Positions 17,632 through 26,994 of a stretch of 50,050 bases of DNA are shown here, in pieces. Made by a program: the position numbers and the translations under genes. The stretch lies in assembly GCA_902825775.1 (NCBI GenBank), contig CADECF010000017.1:1-50050 (forward strand), given 5' to 3'. The notes under the pieces were generated by a model, which saw only the letters and a program-made list of their open reading frames with translations, was not told the origin of the DNA and ran no database searches. Numbering within the stretch: the first letter of the stretch is position 1; each line of letters opens with the position of its first letter. The DNA comes from an uncultured Lysobacteraceae bacterium. Lineage in GTDB: Bacteria; Pseudomonadota; Gammaproteobacteria; Xanthomonadales; Xanthomonadaceae.

Positions 17632-18219
17632 ATGAACGAGATTCCGAAGAATCCCGACGATCCGGGCCGCAATCGCAACGATAACAACGACGCCATACCC
17701 CGCAAACGCAACAACGCGATGCTGTGGCTATTGCTGGTGGTCGCCTTACTGCTGCTGGGCTGGTGGTGGTTCGGCCAGCGCGGCGTGCAGGAAGTCCCGG
17801 AACCCGCGCCCGGCGCGGTCGCCGAAGAACCGGCCACAGCCGCCGCGGAGGCCGAGAAAGCCGCTGCCGAAGCGCGCAAAAAGGAAGCCGCCGAAACAGC
17901 CAAACCGCGTAAACCCGCCAAGCCGGTCGCCCCGCGCACTATCGAGCCTAAGCCGATAGCCGGCGCGAACCCCCAACCGGACTACCCGCGCGATGCGCAG
18001 CGCCGCGGTCAGAGCGGTCGCGTGCTGCTGCGGGTGGACGTGGCCGCAGACGGTAGCGCCACCAATGTCGACTTCGTGCAGCGCAGCGGCACGCCCGAAT
18101 TGGATCGCGCGGCGATGAATGCCGTACGCAAATGGCGCTTCTCGCCGGCCCGCCGCGACGGCAGGGCCGTACCCAGCAGCGTCAACGTGCCGATCGATTT
18201 CGTGTTGCCGAAAAACTGA
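17632..18219 (+). CDS. energy transducer TonB, paralogue 2
   Basis: A 195-residue TonB-type protein with a basic, Asn/Asp-rich cytoplasmic start, a transmembrane helix near 29-47 (AMLWLLLVVALLLLGWWWFG), an Ala/Glu/Lys-rich spacer (about 55-100) and a C-terminal TonB domain (about 105-195: PQPDYPRDAQRRGQSGRVLL, then ELDRAAMNAVRKWRFSP). The spacer differs from paralogue 1 (Ala/Glu/Lys instead of Pro/Ala), but the C-terminal domains are clearly alike, which suggests tandem duplication with different reach across the periplasm. It converges on the O-antigen ligase gene across a shared hairpin. Confidence 0.9.
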   Translation: MNEIPKNPDDPGRNRNDNNDAIPRKRNNAMLWLLLVVALLLLGWWWFGQRGVQEVPEPAPGAVAEEPATAAAEAEKAAAEARKKEAAETAKPRKPAKPVAPRTIEPKPIAGANPQPDYPRDAQRRGQSGRVLLRVDVAADGSATNVDFVQRSGTPELDRAAMNAVRKWRFSPARRDGRAVPSSVNVPIDFVLPKN

Positions 18220-18245
18220 GCGTCAACCCAGGCGATGCCGACCGA

Positions 18246-18275
18246 GGATGCCGCCCGTTTCAACGGGCGGCATCC
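18246..18275. terminator. bidirectional terminator hairpin overlapping a stop codon
   Basis: Perfect 14-bp inverted repeat GGATGCCGCCCGTT/AACGGGCGGCATCC with a 2-nt centre. It lies between convergent tonB and the O-antigen ligase gene; the last codons and stop of the ligase gene are inside the right arm. Confidence 0.7.
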
Positions 18276-19696
18276 GCTTGCCTCCGCCTGATCAGGCCGT
18301 ACGCCACGCAGCAACCGAACACGATCTCCAGCGGGGCCCGCGAATAGTCGTAGCGCCAGAGCAGAGAGTCGAAGCCGTTTGCGATCAGCACGATGCCGAT
18401 GCAGCCGGCCACCATCAAGAAGCCCGCGTTCGACACGACGCCGTACCGCCACGCGCCCACCAGTTCGCCAGCCAGCAACACCACGAACAAGCCCAGCAGG
18501 CAGACGCCGATCGCCCCCATGCCCACCAGAGCATCGATGTAGGCGCTGTGCAGGTGGGCATGGCGTTGGCCGTCCAGGCGCAATCCGGACCCGGCGATCA
18601 GCGCAGACGTGCTACGTAAACCCCAACCGAGCAGCGGCCGCTCCCGCCAGCGCTCCAGCCCGAATTCGTACAGCGACATCCGCACGCTGATGGCGTGGTT
18701 GTTCACCTTGGCCGAGTGGACGTTCTTGGACGTTTGCGGGCCAGCGTTGGGGCCGTGCTTCGCATTCTTGTGTGTCGGCCCGGAACGTTCGCCCAAGGAC
18801 GCCTCGGACTCGCCTCGTTGCGGCGCATCCGATACTTGCGGCAGCAATTGCTCCGCACCCGCGAATCGCTGCGCGACGATATCGCGCGCGCCCAGCACCA
18901 ACAGCAGCGAAACCGCAGCCACGCCGATCAAAGGCGGCCAAGGCACAGCGCCGCCGTCCTCGCGCTTGCTCGTGTACCAGACGCTCAGCGCGACCACCGG
19001 CAAAGTGGCGACGAAAGCCAGCCACGCGCCGCGCGATTGCGAAAACAGCAGCGCGCAGAAGCTGCCGACATAGGCCAGCAGGCACATCGCCATCAACCCG
19101 CGTCGCCGGTGGAAACGTCCATGCGCGTTCCACGATTTCAGCAACAGGCATAGGGCCAGCCATCCGCCCAGCGCAGCGAGCTGCCCTGCCAGGTTTTCGG
19201 GCATGCCCAATTTCGGGCGCAGTTGGCCGTCCCATATCTGCGGCATGTTCGCCCACGGCATATAGGCCAGTACCGCCGTCAGCAAGCCGGCGATCATCAG
19301 ACCGAACAGCACCGGGATTGCGCGCGGCATGAGCGACAGCCACCATCCGATCACGCAACTGAATACGCCCAACCGGACCAATTCGGAAGCCGCGCTCAGC
19401 TGCTTGGAATAGCTGATCGAAGGAAAAACGGCCGTCGCATAGCCGGCATGCCCGATCACGAAAAAGACGAAGAAGCCCAGCAGCCACGCGACCGGCAGCC
19501 GTGCCAACTCGCGCCACGCGGAAAGGCCGGCGAACAGCATCAGCAGCGTCGCCATGAACGCCCCGTACTCGGGCTTCCACTGGCCGCCGAAATCGGTCAT
19601 CGCAAAGAAGGCGTGGAAAGAAAGCGCCACCAGCGCCGCGGATTTGAGCCGGAAATGAACCGAGTCGTCCGATAGGGGAATAGAGATGGAGGTCAT
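18260..19696 (-). CDS. O-antigen ligase/polymerase family membrane protein
   Basis: About 478 residues with some ten hydrophobic helices. The pattern fits the Wzy/WaaL O-antigen ligase family: a large soluble loop in the second half (about 300-370), and after it the RERPLLGWGLRS segment and H/Arg-containing loop that typify the PF04932 domain. Such proteins join or polymerise lipid-linked glycans on the periplasmic face of the inner membrane. The start at ATG 19696 leaves 11 nt after the glycosyltransferase gene, so the two are one operon. The loop contains an unusual Ser/Lys/His/Asn-rich stretch (SGPTHKNAKHGPNAGPQTSK). Whether it acts on O-antigen or another glycan is not determined. Confidence 0.85.
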   Translation of the reverse strand: MTSISIPLSDDSVHFRLKSAALVALSFHAFFAMTDFGGQWKPEYGAFMATLLMLFAGLSAWRELARLPVAWLLGFFVFFVIGHAGYATAVFPSISYSKQLSAASELVRLGVFSCVIGWWLSLMPRAIPVLFGLMIAGLLTAVLAYMPWANMPQIWDGQLRPKLGMPENLAGQLAALGGWLALCLLLKSWNAHGRFHRRRGLMAMCLLAYVGSFCALLFSQSRGAWLAFVATLPVVALSVWYTSKREDGGAVPWPPLIGVAAVSLLLVLGARDIVAQRFAGAEQLLPQVSDAPQRGESEASLGERSGPTHKNAKHGPNAGPQTSKNVHSAKVNNHAISVRMSLYEFGLERWRERPLLGWGLRSTSALIAGSGLRLDGQRHAHLHSAYIDALVGMGAIGVCLLGLFVVLLAGELVGAWRYGVVSNAGFLMVAGCIGIVLIANGFDSLLWRYDYSRAPLEIVFGCCVAYGLIRRRQADAAR

Positions 19697-19707
19697 CGCG
19701 ACGCCGC

Positions 19708-20697
19708 TCAATCGAGGCCGCGCAGTGCGGCGACCACCGCCACGCGGAACGATTTGTCGTTGTCCTCGAACCAGACGCGCGCGCTGCGGCCCATCGCGAC
19801 CAGTTGCGAGATATCCATGCCGCGCAGGGCTTCGATCGTCGACTCCATCGCGGCATCGTCGAAATCGAAAGTGACCGCAAGGTTCTGCCTGCCAGAAGGC
19901 ATGGCCCGCACCAGCATGCCGCGCTCGGGCTGCACCAGTTCGTTCATCGGTTCGGCATCCAGCGTGACGGTCACCGCACCCGCACTCATCGCCTCGGCGA
20001 TGTAGTGCCCGAAACCCTCCGTCTCGGAAGGGCACAGGTGGAACATGTGAGCGTTCTGCAGGTCCGCCAGTTCGTCGTCCGTGAGGTAATCCACGCGATG
20101 GTCGATATTGTCGACCTTCTCCTGCAACTGCGCTTCGGACGGATGCTGCAGAATGGTCAGAGGCGGCCAGTCCGGATGGCGTCGCCATAGTTCGATCAGC
20201 CTGCGCGTGCCTTTGCGCGCGCTGCGGCCGGCGAGATGGAAGAACGCCATCTCTTTCTGCACGCCTTCGCGGCGCCGGTCGACGCTGGTGAAACCTACGT
20301 AGCGGGTCGGCACGCCCAGCGCCGTGAAGGCGCGCGTGCCGTGCCGGGTCTTGGTCAGCGCCAAATCGATGGCGTCGACGTGGCGCGCATCGCGCGCATC
20401 GAACCATTCCGGATTCGGCACCAACAGGTTGCGCCGCGCGAACGGCAAGAATTCCGGACGCACGTGTTCGAGCATCAGGTTGATGTCGTAGCGACGCTCA
20501 TCGAAGCGGCCGCTCAGGCGGTACCACTGCAAACGCAGGCGCACTAACTGCGGGCCGAACCATTTGCGCAGCTTGCCGCGCCGCAGCGAAGTCAAAGTGA
20601 CCGCGAAGCCGGCGTCGCTCAATACGTCGGCCAGCAGGCGCATGTCACGTGCTAAGCCGACTCCATTGTCCCAGCCGATCACATTTACACGTACCAC
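19708..20697 (-). CDS. glycosyltransferase, GT-B fold (GT4-like)
   Basis: A 329-residue glycosyltransferase. The C-terminal nucleotide-sugar site is clear: LCPSETEGFGHYIAEAMSAG near 225-245, followed by PMNEL, the EX7E pattern of retaining GT4 enzymes. The N-terminal half has a Rossmann-like start (MVRVNVIGWDNGVGLARDMR). It lacks a signal peptide, so it acts on the cytoplasmic face, presumably adding sugar to a lipid-linked or surface glycan handled by the ligase-like protein encoded just downstream. The donor and acceptor are unknown. A 160-bp gap with the probable promoter lies between it and aroA, which is transcribed in the same direction further upstream. Confidence 0.88.
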   Translation of the reverse strand: MVRVNVIGWDNGVGLARDMRLLADVLSDAGFAVTLTSLRRGKLRKWFGPQLVRLRLQWYRLSGRFDERRYDINLMLEHVRPEFLPFARRNLLVPNPEWFDARDARHVDAIDLALTKTRHGTRAFTALGVPTRYVGFTSVDRRREGVQKEMAFFHLAGRSARKGTRRLIELWRRHPDWPPLTILQHPSEAQLQEKVDNIDHRVDYLTDDELADLQNAHMFHLCPSETEGFGHYIAEAMSAGAVTVTLDAEPMNELVQPERGMLVRAMPSGRQNLAVTFDFDDAAMESTIEALRGMDISQLVAMGRSARVWFEDNDKSFRVAVVAALRGLD

Positions 20698-20858
20698 TTA
20701 CCTGTCCTTGACTGCAGCGAGCGCTCATGTCCGCCAGCGGCGCCCGAACGGCGGAGCATAGGGACCCGGCATTGCGCCCCCCTTAGCGCAACGCGTTCTT
20801 GTCGATTCGAAGCCGTTAACGAAAGGCCGAGTATAAACAACGCAGCGTATTGCTCAAG

Positions 20859-22166
20859 TTAGGTCGCTCGGCCTACCTGCAGCCCCACCGCGTTCGCGCA
20901 TGCGTCGAAATCGGGAAAGGATGTCGCCACATTGCCGACATCGGCAATGCGTATGCGCCCCCGACTCATTTGCGCTGCGACCGCGAACGCCATCGCGATG
21001 CGATGGTCGCCATGACTTTCGACACTCCCGCCACGCAGGGTCCCGCCGTAGATGTCGGCGCCGTCTGCGGTTTCGTCCACGCGTATGCCAAGCTCGGCCA
21101 GGCCCGCCGCCATCGTCGCCAGCCGATCGGATTCCTTCACCCGCAGCTCGGCCGCACCGCGGACCCGGGTTATGCCTTGCGCGCAAGCCGCCGCCACGAA
21201 CAGCGCCGGGAATTCGTCGATCATGTCCGCGACGTGCTCCAGCGGCACATCGATGCCGCGCAATCGCGCATGACGCACTCGCAGATCGGCTACCGGCTCT
21301 CCGCCGCGCTCGTTGCGGCGCTCTTCCGCGATGTCGGCGCCCATCGCGCGCAGCACATGCAGCAGTCCGGTGCGGCGCGGGTTGAGTCCGATGTTCTTCA
21401 GCACCAGCTCCGAACCCGGCACTAGCGTCGCGGCGACGATGAAGAAGGCCGCAGACGAAAAATCGGCCGGCACCGCGATGTCCGAAGCCCGCAGGCGATG
21501 GCCGCCGCTCAGCCTGGCAATGCCGGGCGAAAATTCGATCGGCCAGCCGAACGCCGCAAGCATACGTTCGCTGTAATCGCGGGTAGGTTGCGCCTCTCGC
21601 ACGACGGTCTCGCCGTGCGCGCGCAAACCGGCCAACAGCACGGCGGATTTGACCTGCGCGCTGGCGACTTCGGTCGTGTAGTCGATGCCTCGCAAAGCGC
21701 GGCCGCCACGGATGCGCAAGGGCGGCAAACCGCCGTTCGCGGCCTCGACCTGCGCGCCCATGCGCATCAGCGGATCCATGACGCGCCGCATCGGCCGTTT
21801 GGAAAGCGAGGCGTCTCCGATCAATTCGCAATCGAAATCCTGTCCGCACAGCAAACCGGCCAGCAGGCGCATAGCGGTGCCGGCATTGCCGCAATCCAGC
21901 GGCGCGCTCGGCTCGCGCAGGCCGTCGAGGCCGACGCCGTGGACGATGCGTACGCCGTCCGAGGGCGCCTCGATGCGCACGCCCATCTGCCCGAAAACAG
22001 CGGCCGTGGCGCGCGTGTCTTCGCCCTCCAGGAATCCGTCGATGCGCGAAACGCCATCGGCGACCGCGGCAAACATGATCGCGCGGTGCGATATCGACTT
22101 ATCGCCCGAAATATCCATCTCGCCGTGCAATGCGGCGCCGGATCCGGCGATCCAGTCAATGCTCAT
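20859..22166 (-). CDS. aroA: 3-phosphoshikimate 1-carboxyvinyltransferase (EPSP synthase)
   Basis: A 435-residue enzyme of the shikimate pathway that joins PEP and shikimate 3-phosphate. Family motifs are the N-terminal SGDKSISHRA with K23, LDCGNAGTAMRLL near 95, the KSAVLLAGL segment, the DEFPALFVAA aspartate block near 315, and VKESDRL with the catalytic Lys/Glu, then HGDHRIAM near the end. ATG 22166 overlaps the end of hisC by 11 nt, so it is translated from the same mRNA. It is the last gene of the serC-pheA-hisC-aroA operon here; tyrA, cmk and rpsA, which follow in other gammaproteobacteria, are absent. Confidence 0.97.
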   Translation of the reverse strand: MSIDWIAGSGAALHGEMDISGDKSISHRAIMFAAVADGVSRIDGFLEGEDTRATAAVFGQMGVRIEAPSDGVRIVHGVGLDGLREPSAPLDCGNAGTAMRLLAGLLCGQDFDCELIGDASLSKRPMRRVMDPLMRMGAQVEAANGGLPPLRIRGGRALRGIDYTTEVASAQVKSAVLLAGLRAHGETVVREAQPTRDYSERMLAAFGWPIEFSPGIARLSGGHRLRASDIAVPADFSSAAFFIVAATLVPGSELVLKNIGLNPRRTGLLHVLRAMGADIAEERRNERGGEPVADLRVRHARLRGIDVPLEHVADMIDEFPALFVAAACAQGITRVRGAAELRVKESDRLATMAAGLAELGIRVDETADGADIYGGTLRGGSVESHGDHRIAMAFAVAAQMSRGRIRIADVGNVATSFPDFDACANAVGLQVGRAT

Positions 22167-23289
22167 GCCGCACCTCGTCGATCGCCTGCAGCAGCCGTGC
22201 GTTCTCCGCGGCGTCGCCGACGGTGATGCGCAGGCATTCCGGCAGCCCGTAACCCACCATCGGCCTGAGCACCACGCCACGCGCCACCAGTCCGCTTTCG
22301 AGCGCGACGCTCCGCGGGCCGAACTCGGTCAGCAGAAAATTGGTCTGCGACGGATACACGGCATAGCCCCGCTCGCGTAAATCGCGGGCGAGAGCTTCGC
22401 GTCGCTCAAGATTGCCTGCGCAACCCAAGCGCAGATGTTCTTCATCGGCCAATGCCGCTTCCGCCGCCGCGAGCCCGAGCGCGTTGACGTTGAAGCTCTC
22501 GCGCACCCGTTCCATCACCGCGATCAGCGCCGGATGCGCGACGGCATACCCGATCCGCAGCGCAGCCAGCGCGTAGGCCTTGCTGAAGGTGCGCGTCACG
22601 ACGAGATTCGGATAGCGCGCGAGCAGCGAGATCGCCGAAGCGTAATCGGGCGCATCGGCGAGTTCGGCATAGGCTTCATCGACGACCACAAGCACGTCGC
22701 CGGGCACTTTCGCCATGAAGGCCGCCAATGCCGGCGCACCGAACCAGGTGCCGGTCGGATTGTTCGGGTTGGCCAGATAGACCAGCCGCGTCGCAGGTTC
22801 GATCGCCGTGGCGATGGCATCCAGATCGTGTCCGTGCGGCATCGCGTGCCCGCGCGGGAAAGCCGGCGCCGCGACGAAACGGGCGCCCGACGCCTGCGCG
22901 GCGAGCGCGTACACCGCGAAGCCGTATTGCGAAGCGACTATCGACGAATCCAGCCCGGCGAACACCTGCGCGAACTGCATCAGCAGTTCGTGCGAACCGT
23001 TGCCCAGCAGCAATTGCGGCAGCGTCACGCCGTGTTTCGCGGCCAGCGCGCGCTTGAGTCCGCTGCCGAGCGGGTCGGGATAGCGGTGGATGTCCGCGAG
23101 CGCGGCGAGAACCGCTTCGCGCACGCGCGGGCTGGGGCCGTACGGGTTTTCGTTGGACCCCAATTCCACCAGCCGATCGGCGCCGAAGCGTTGCCGCAGC
23201 GCGATCAGATCGTGGCCCGGATCGTAAGCGCGCAAGCGGCGGATGCCGTCGCTGGTCAGCCGTTCGAAATCGATACCGCCTGGGTTCAC
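22156..23289 (-). CDS. hisC: histidinol-phosphate/aromatic aminotransferase
   Basis: A 377-residue class I/II PLP aminotransferase. The PLP lysine is in RTFSKAYALAALRIGYA near residue 218; NPNNPTGTWF near 160 and the DEAYAELAD block near 190 contact cofactor and substrate. In this operon position (between pheA and aroA) HisC-type enzymes are usually thought to serve phenylalanine/tyrosine synthesis as well as, or instead of, histidine synthesis. The start is most likely GTG 23289, which overlaps the pheA stop as GTGA, so translation is coupled. Substrate preference is inferred from context only. Confidence 0.93.
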   Translation of the reverse strand: MNPGGIDFERLTSDGIRRLRAYDPGHDLIALRQRFGADRLVELGSNENPYGPSPRVREAVLAALADIHRYPDPLGSGLKRALAAKHGVTLPQLLLGNGSHELLMQFAQVFAGLDSSIVASQYGFAVYALAAQASGARFVAAPAFPRGHAMPHGHDLDAIATAIEPATRLVYLANPNNPTGTWFGAPALAAFMAKVPGDVLVVVDEAYAELADAPDYASAISLLARYPNLVVTRTFSKAYALAALRIGYAVAHPALIAVMERVRESFNVNALGLAAAEAALADEEHLRLGCAGNLERREALARDLRERGYAVYPSQTNFLLTEFGPRSVALESGLVARGVVLRPMVGYGLPECLRITVGDAAENARLLQAIDEVRHEH

Positions 23290-24473
23290 AGCACGGCGAC
23301 CGGATACGAGCCCAGCACGCGCACGTCGCCCGCGCTCTCGCCCACTTCGGCCAGCGCGTCGCGCAGCGGCGATTCGTCGACGTGCCCGGCGACATCGATG
23401 AAGAACGCGTACTGCCACAAACCGCCGTGCGCCGGCCGCGATTCGATCCGGTTCATGCTGATGCCGCGCCGCGCCAACGGTTCGAGCACGCCGTACAGCG
23501 CACCGGGCCGATCGCGGATGAATACCAGCAGCGATGTGCGGTCGTGCCCCGACGGCGGGAAAGATTCGCGTCCGAGCACGAGGAAGCGCGTGGTGTTGTC
23601 GGAGCGGTCCTCGATCGGACCGGCGATGGTCTTCAAACCGTAGACGTGCGCTGCGGTCTCGCCGGCGATCGCGGCGGCGTCGTCGGCGTTGCGCGCGCGG
23701 CGTGCGGCTTCGGCATTGCTCGATACCGGGATCTTTTCCGCGCCGGGCAGGTTCTGGCGCAGCCAGCCGCTGCATTGCGCCAGCGACATCGGATGCGAGT
23801 AGACGCGTTCGACGTCCTCCAGGCGGCCGGTCCGCGACAGCAGGTGCTGATGCACGCGCAACTCGACTTCGCCGCAGATCCGCAGCGGCGAAGTGAGGAA
23901 CATGTCCAGCGTCGACTGGATCGTGCCTTGCCCCGAATTCTCCACCGGCACCACGCCGAAGTCGGCGTGCTTGGCGGCCACTTCCTGGAACACTTCTTCG
24001 ATGCTCGCCAACGGCAGGCCTTTGGCGGAATGGCCGAAATGCTTGTGCACCGCCTGCTGCGAGAAGGTGCCTTCCGGGCCCAGATAACCGACTTTCAACG
24101 GCTCCTGTTGGGCGAGGCATGCCGACATGATTTCGCGGAACAGGCGCACCAGCGTTTCGTCGCCGAGCGGACCCTCGTTGCGGTCGACCACGCGACGCAA
24201 CACCTGCGCTTCGCGCTCGGGCCGGTAGTAATCCACCGCCGCCGCCAGTTTGCCCTTGGCCTTGCCGACTTGATGCGCCCATTGCGCGCGCTCGGCGATC
24301 AGCTGTTGGATCTGGCGGTCGAGGCCGTCGATCTGCGCGCGGACCTGCAGCAGGTCCGGCTTTTCCGGTGCCGCCGGTTCCGGCGCGCGCTTGCCCGCCG
24401 CCGGCTTCTTGATGACGGTCTTCTTGGCCGGCGGCTTGGCCTTACCGGCGTTGGGTGTTTTGCGCTTAGCCAT
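23286..24473 (-). CDS. pheA: bifunctional chorismate mutase/prephenate dehydratase (P-protein)
   Basis: A 395-residue P-protein that converts chorismate to prephenate and then phenylpyruvate. In order: an N-terminal Lys/Ala/Pro-rich tail of about 40 residues that ordinary P-proteins lack, a chorismate mutase (about 42-125: [20 protein letters not shown]), a prephenate dehydratase (about 127-310: [15 protein letters not shown] near the start and the catalytic [10 protein letters not shown] near the end), and an ACT domain (about 318-395) with the ESRP phenylalanine-binding motif, which predicts feedback inhibition. The basic tail could bind nucleic acid or simply be a lineage-specific disordered extension. 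It overlaps serC by 8 nt and hisC by 4 nt. Confidence 0.97.
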   Translation of the reverse strand: MAKRKTPNAGKAKPPAKKTVIKKPAAGKRAPEPAAPEKPDLLQVRAQIDGLDRQIQQLIAERAQWAHQVGKAKGKLAAAVDYYRPEREAQVLRRVVDRNEGPLGDETLVRLFREIMSACLAQQEPLKVGYLGPEGTFSQQAVHKHFGHSAKGLPLASIEEVFQEVAAKHADFGVVPVENSGQGTIQSTLDMFLTSPLRICGEVELRVHQHLLSRTGRLEDVERVYSHPMSLAQCSGWLRQNLPGAEKIPVSSNAEAARRARNADDAAAIAGETAAHVYGLKTIAGPIEDRSDNTTRFLVLGRESFPPSGHDRTSLLVFIRDRPGALYGVLEPLARRGISMNRIESRPAHGGLWQYAFFIDVAGHVDESPLRDALAEVGESAGDVRVLGSYPVAVL

Positions 24474-25551
24474 GACGTTTCTGGAAGTCCTTCATGAAAT
24501 CCGCGAGCGCCTGCACACCCTCTTCCGGCATCGCGTTGTAGATGGAAGCGCGCATGCCGCCGAGCGCGCGATGGCCCTTCAACGAAATGAGCCCGGCGTC
24601 CGAAGCTTCTTTCAGGAACGGTTTTTCCAGCGCTTCGTCGCGCAGGAAGAACGGAACGTTCATGCGCGAGCGCACGGCCGGATCAACTTCGTTGCGGTAG
24701 AAGCCGCCGGAGCCGTCGATGGTCGAATACAGCAAGGCCGATTTGCGCGCATTGCGTCGAGCGAATTCCTGCGCGCCGCCTTCGGCGAGCATCCACTTGA
24801 ACACCAGCCCGGCCAGATACCAATTCCAGGTCGGCGGCGTGTTGAGCATCGACTCGCCTTTGAGGTGCGAGCGGTAATCGAAGATATCGGCGCGCGGCTG
24901 GCCGGCGCGTTCCAGCAGGTCGCGGCGCAGGATCACCACACTGATGCCCACCGGGCCGAGGTTCTTCTGCGCGCCGGCATAGATCAGGCCGTATTTGGAC
25001 ACATCGACCGGCTCGGAAGCGATGCTGGAACTGAAATCGGCGAACAGCGGCACCGCACCGACGTCGGGCGTGTCGCGGAATTCGACGCCGTGGATGGTCT
25101 CGTTGGCCGTGATGTGCACGTAAGCGGCGTCGGCGGACAACTGCCAGGTCGCCGTATCGGGAATCGTGCGGAAACCGTCTGCTTCGCTGCTGGCGGCGAT
25201 CCGCGCATCCACGTAAGGCTTGACCTGTTTAATCGCTGTCTTGCCCCAATGGCCGCTGATCACGTAATCGGCGGCTTGGCCCGGGGCGGCGAAGTTGAGC
25301 GCGATCAGCGCCTGTTGCGTGGTCGCCCCGCCCTGCGTGAACAGCACCGCATAATCGTCCGGTATGCCCACGAGTTTGCGCAGGTCGGCTTCGGCTTCGG
25401 CCGCGACGCTCATGAACTCGGGCCCGCGATGGCTCAACTCGACGATCGAGGCGCCGACGCCGTGCCAGTCGAGCATTTCATCCTGGGCTTGGCGTAGCAC
25501 CGGTTCGGGCAGCGTGGCGGGACCGGCACTGAAATTGAAGGCACGTGGCAT
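24466..25551 (-). CDS. serC: phosphoserine aminotransferase
   Basis: A 361-residue class V PLP aminotransferase that makes 3-phosphoserine for serine synthesis and can also serve pyridoxal phosphate synthesis. It begins with the standard [17 protein letters not shown]; the PLP lysine lies in [20 protein letters not shown] near residue 195, and [18 protein letters not shown] near 245 and [16 protein letters not shown] near the C-terminus are conserved. First gene of the serC-pheA-hisC-aroA operon; its promoter should lie in the 250-bp gap before it that also holds a long inverted repeat. Confidence 0.97.
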   Translation of the reverse strand: MPRAFNFSAGPATLPEPVLRQAQDEMLDWHGVGASIVELSHRGPEFMSVAAEAEADLRKLVGIPDDYAVLFTQGGATTQQALIALNFAAPGQAADYVISGHWGKTAIKQVKPYVDARIAASSEADGFRTIPDTATWQLSADAAYVHITANETIHGVEFRDTPDVGAVPLFADFSSSIASEPVDVSKYGLIYAGAQKNLGPVGISVVILRRDLLERAGQPRADIFDYRSHLKGESMLNTPPTWNWYLAGLVFKWMLAEGGAQEFARRNARKSALLYSTIDGSGGFYRNEVDPAVRSRMNVPFFLRDEALEKPFLKEASDAGLISLKGHRALGGMRASIYNAMPEEGVQALADFMKDFQKRHG

Positions 25552-25653
25552 TGCGGGGTTCCGTGGGAGGACACCCTAGTATGCCGCAGTGCAGCACGCG
25601 CGCCGACGGTTTCGGCTGGAACTATTTCCAGCCCGGGAGCCTTGCCTGGCTTT

Positions 25654-25789
25654 GTAGAGCGGAGCGTGCTCCGCTGCTTCGGCTAGTGATCCCGCAGGTG
25701 CGAATTCATTCGCACGCTTTTGATTTTCCGATGGAAAGCGTGCGAATGAATTCGCACCTATAAAGCAGCGGAGCACGCTCCGCTCTACA
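25654..25789. repeat. nested inverted repeat, families B and B'
   Basis: A 136-bp structure between serC and the FHA gene. Outer arms of about 26 bp (GTAGAGCGGAGCGTGCTCCG... and its complement) enclose inner arms of about 25 bp (AGGTGCGAATTCATTCGCAC... and its complement). Each arm is itself a palindrome, so the whole can fold as one long hairpin or as four small ones. A lone half-copy of the outer element lies at 34523-34549. Confidence 0.85.
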
Positions 25790-25804
25790 GAGCCGGCCCG
25801 GGGA

Positions 25805-26623
25805 CTACTTCGCGCCGAACCAGAACAGCGCGGCCAACGCCGCGGCCAAGAAGGCCGCGGCCAGCAACAGCCAAGGCAGGCGCCATGGCGAACCGGCCGG
25901 AATGCGGCGCGCTTCGCCGGGCGCGTCCGCATCGAGCAGCCGCTCCTGGGCCGCTGCCGCCTGCGCGGCGGCCGTGGTGCGCGCCGGCGCTTCGACTACG
26001 AAGCGATGATGGGCGTCGAACACGATCTGGTCGCCTGGCGACAGCACCGCGTCGCGAATCCGCTCGCCGTTGACCACGCTACCCTCGTACGAGCCCAGAT
26101 CGCGCAGAACCACCTGCTCGCCGTGCAACTCGATCCGCGCATGGCGATCGGCGAAAGCCGGATCGTCGATGCGTATATCGGATTGTTCCAGCCGCCCAAC
26201 CACCCGCGGCCGCTCCAGCGTGAAGCAGCGGCCGTGGTACTGGCCGCCGACGCCGCGCAGCACGGTACGCAGGTTGCCGTTGCCGTCGGCAGGCGCATTG
26301 GCCAGTTCGCGCGGCAGGCCTTCGGTCACGCCCGTGCCGGCCAGCACCATTTCGATGCCTTCGACATGCACGCTGTCGCCCAGGCGCAGCATGGTCATGC
26401 GCAATACCGGGCGGCCGTTCACGTGGACGCCGCGGATGCCATCGGCCACCGCCAACCACACGCCGCGGCGATCGACGCAGAATTGGACCAACGCATCCTG
26501 CGCCGAATCGACGACGTCGATGGCGCGATCGTGGTAGGGATCGCGGCCTATGCCATGCACGCCCATGCCGATCGGGATGTCGGGGTGGTCGTGGCTCGGG
26601 AATCGCAGTTTCAGGTCGTTCAC
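25805..26623 (-). CDS. FHA-domain membrane protein
   Basis: About 272 residues. A clear FHA phosphopeptide-binding domain occupies about 150-220 (RVVGRLEQSDIRIDDPAFAD, then RHARIE and GSVVNG). The N-terminal 110 residues look like a second, divergent FHA-like fold (GIGRDPYHDRAIDVVD, later RGVHVNGRPV). A single hydrophobic helix ends the protein (LPWLLLAAAFLAAALAALFW), so it is tail-anchored with the FHA domains in the cytoplasm. FHA proteins bind phosphothreonine, which implies a Ser/Thr kinase elsewhere. I chose GTG 26623; an open frame continues upstream into the divergent gene and is not credible. It is divergent from the PHA-system gene. Confidence 0.75.
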   Translation of the reverse strand: MNDLKLRFPSHDHPDIPIGMGVHGIGRDPYHDRAIDVVDSAQDALVQFCVDRRGVWLAVADGIRGVHVNGRPVLRMTMLRLGDSVHVEGIEMVLAGTGVTEGLPRELANAPADGNGNLRTVLRGVGGQYHGRCFTLERPRVVGRLEQSDIRIDDPAFADRHARIELHGEQVVLRDLGSYEGSVVNGERIRDAVLSPGDQIVFDAHHRFVVEAPARTTAAAQAAAAQERLLDADAPGEARRIPAGSPWRLPWLLLAAAFLAAALAALFWFGAK

Positions 26624-26707
26624 GCCGGGCAATCTTACATGGCCGCGCGCTTGGATCGCGCAGAAGCAGGCCCCACAATGCCGGCAAAGCCTGTCCGGAG
26701 CCGCTGT

Positions 26708-26983
26708 ATGCCCAGTATCGATATCCGCCATCCGCACTCGTTGCCGCTGCCCAAGGCGCGCAAGGCGGTCGAGGAAGTCGCCAAGAAACTGGCCGAACGC
26801 TTCGGCATCGATTACGAGTGGGACGACGACACGCTCAACTTCAACCGCTCCGGTGTCGACGGCAAAATCGCGCTGCAGCCCAAGCAATTGCGGGTCAGCG
26901 CCGAGCTCGGCTTCCTACTGTCGGCGTTGAAGGGGCCGATCGAGGCCGAGATCCGCCGGGTGCTGGAAGAACGCTTCAAGTAA
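26708..26983 (+). CDS. polyhydroxyalkanoic acid system family protein
   Basis: A 91-residue soluble protein matching the PHA_gran_rgn type (PF09650): IRHPHSLPLPKARKAVEEVA at the start, a FGIDYEWDDDTLNF middle and an amphipathic C-terminal helix (GPIEAEIRRVLEERF). Members occur near PHA synthesis genes in gammaproteobacteria; their role is not settled. The ATG at 26708 gives the normal family length. Phasin, patatin and FFLEELY-type genes lie within the next 3.5 kb, which supports a storage-granule context, although no phaC is present in the window. Confidence 0.82.
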   Translation: MPSIDIRHPHSLPLPKARKAVEEVAKKLAERFGIDYEWDDDTLNFNRSGVDGKIALQPKQLRVSAELGFLLSALKGPIEAEIRRVLEERFK

Positions 26984-26994
26984 CCCCGGCTTTT

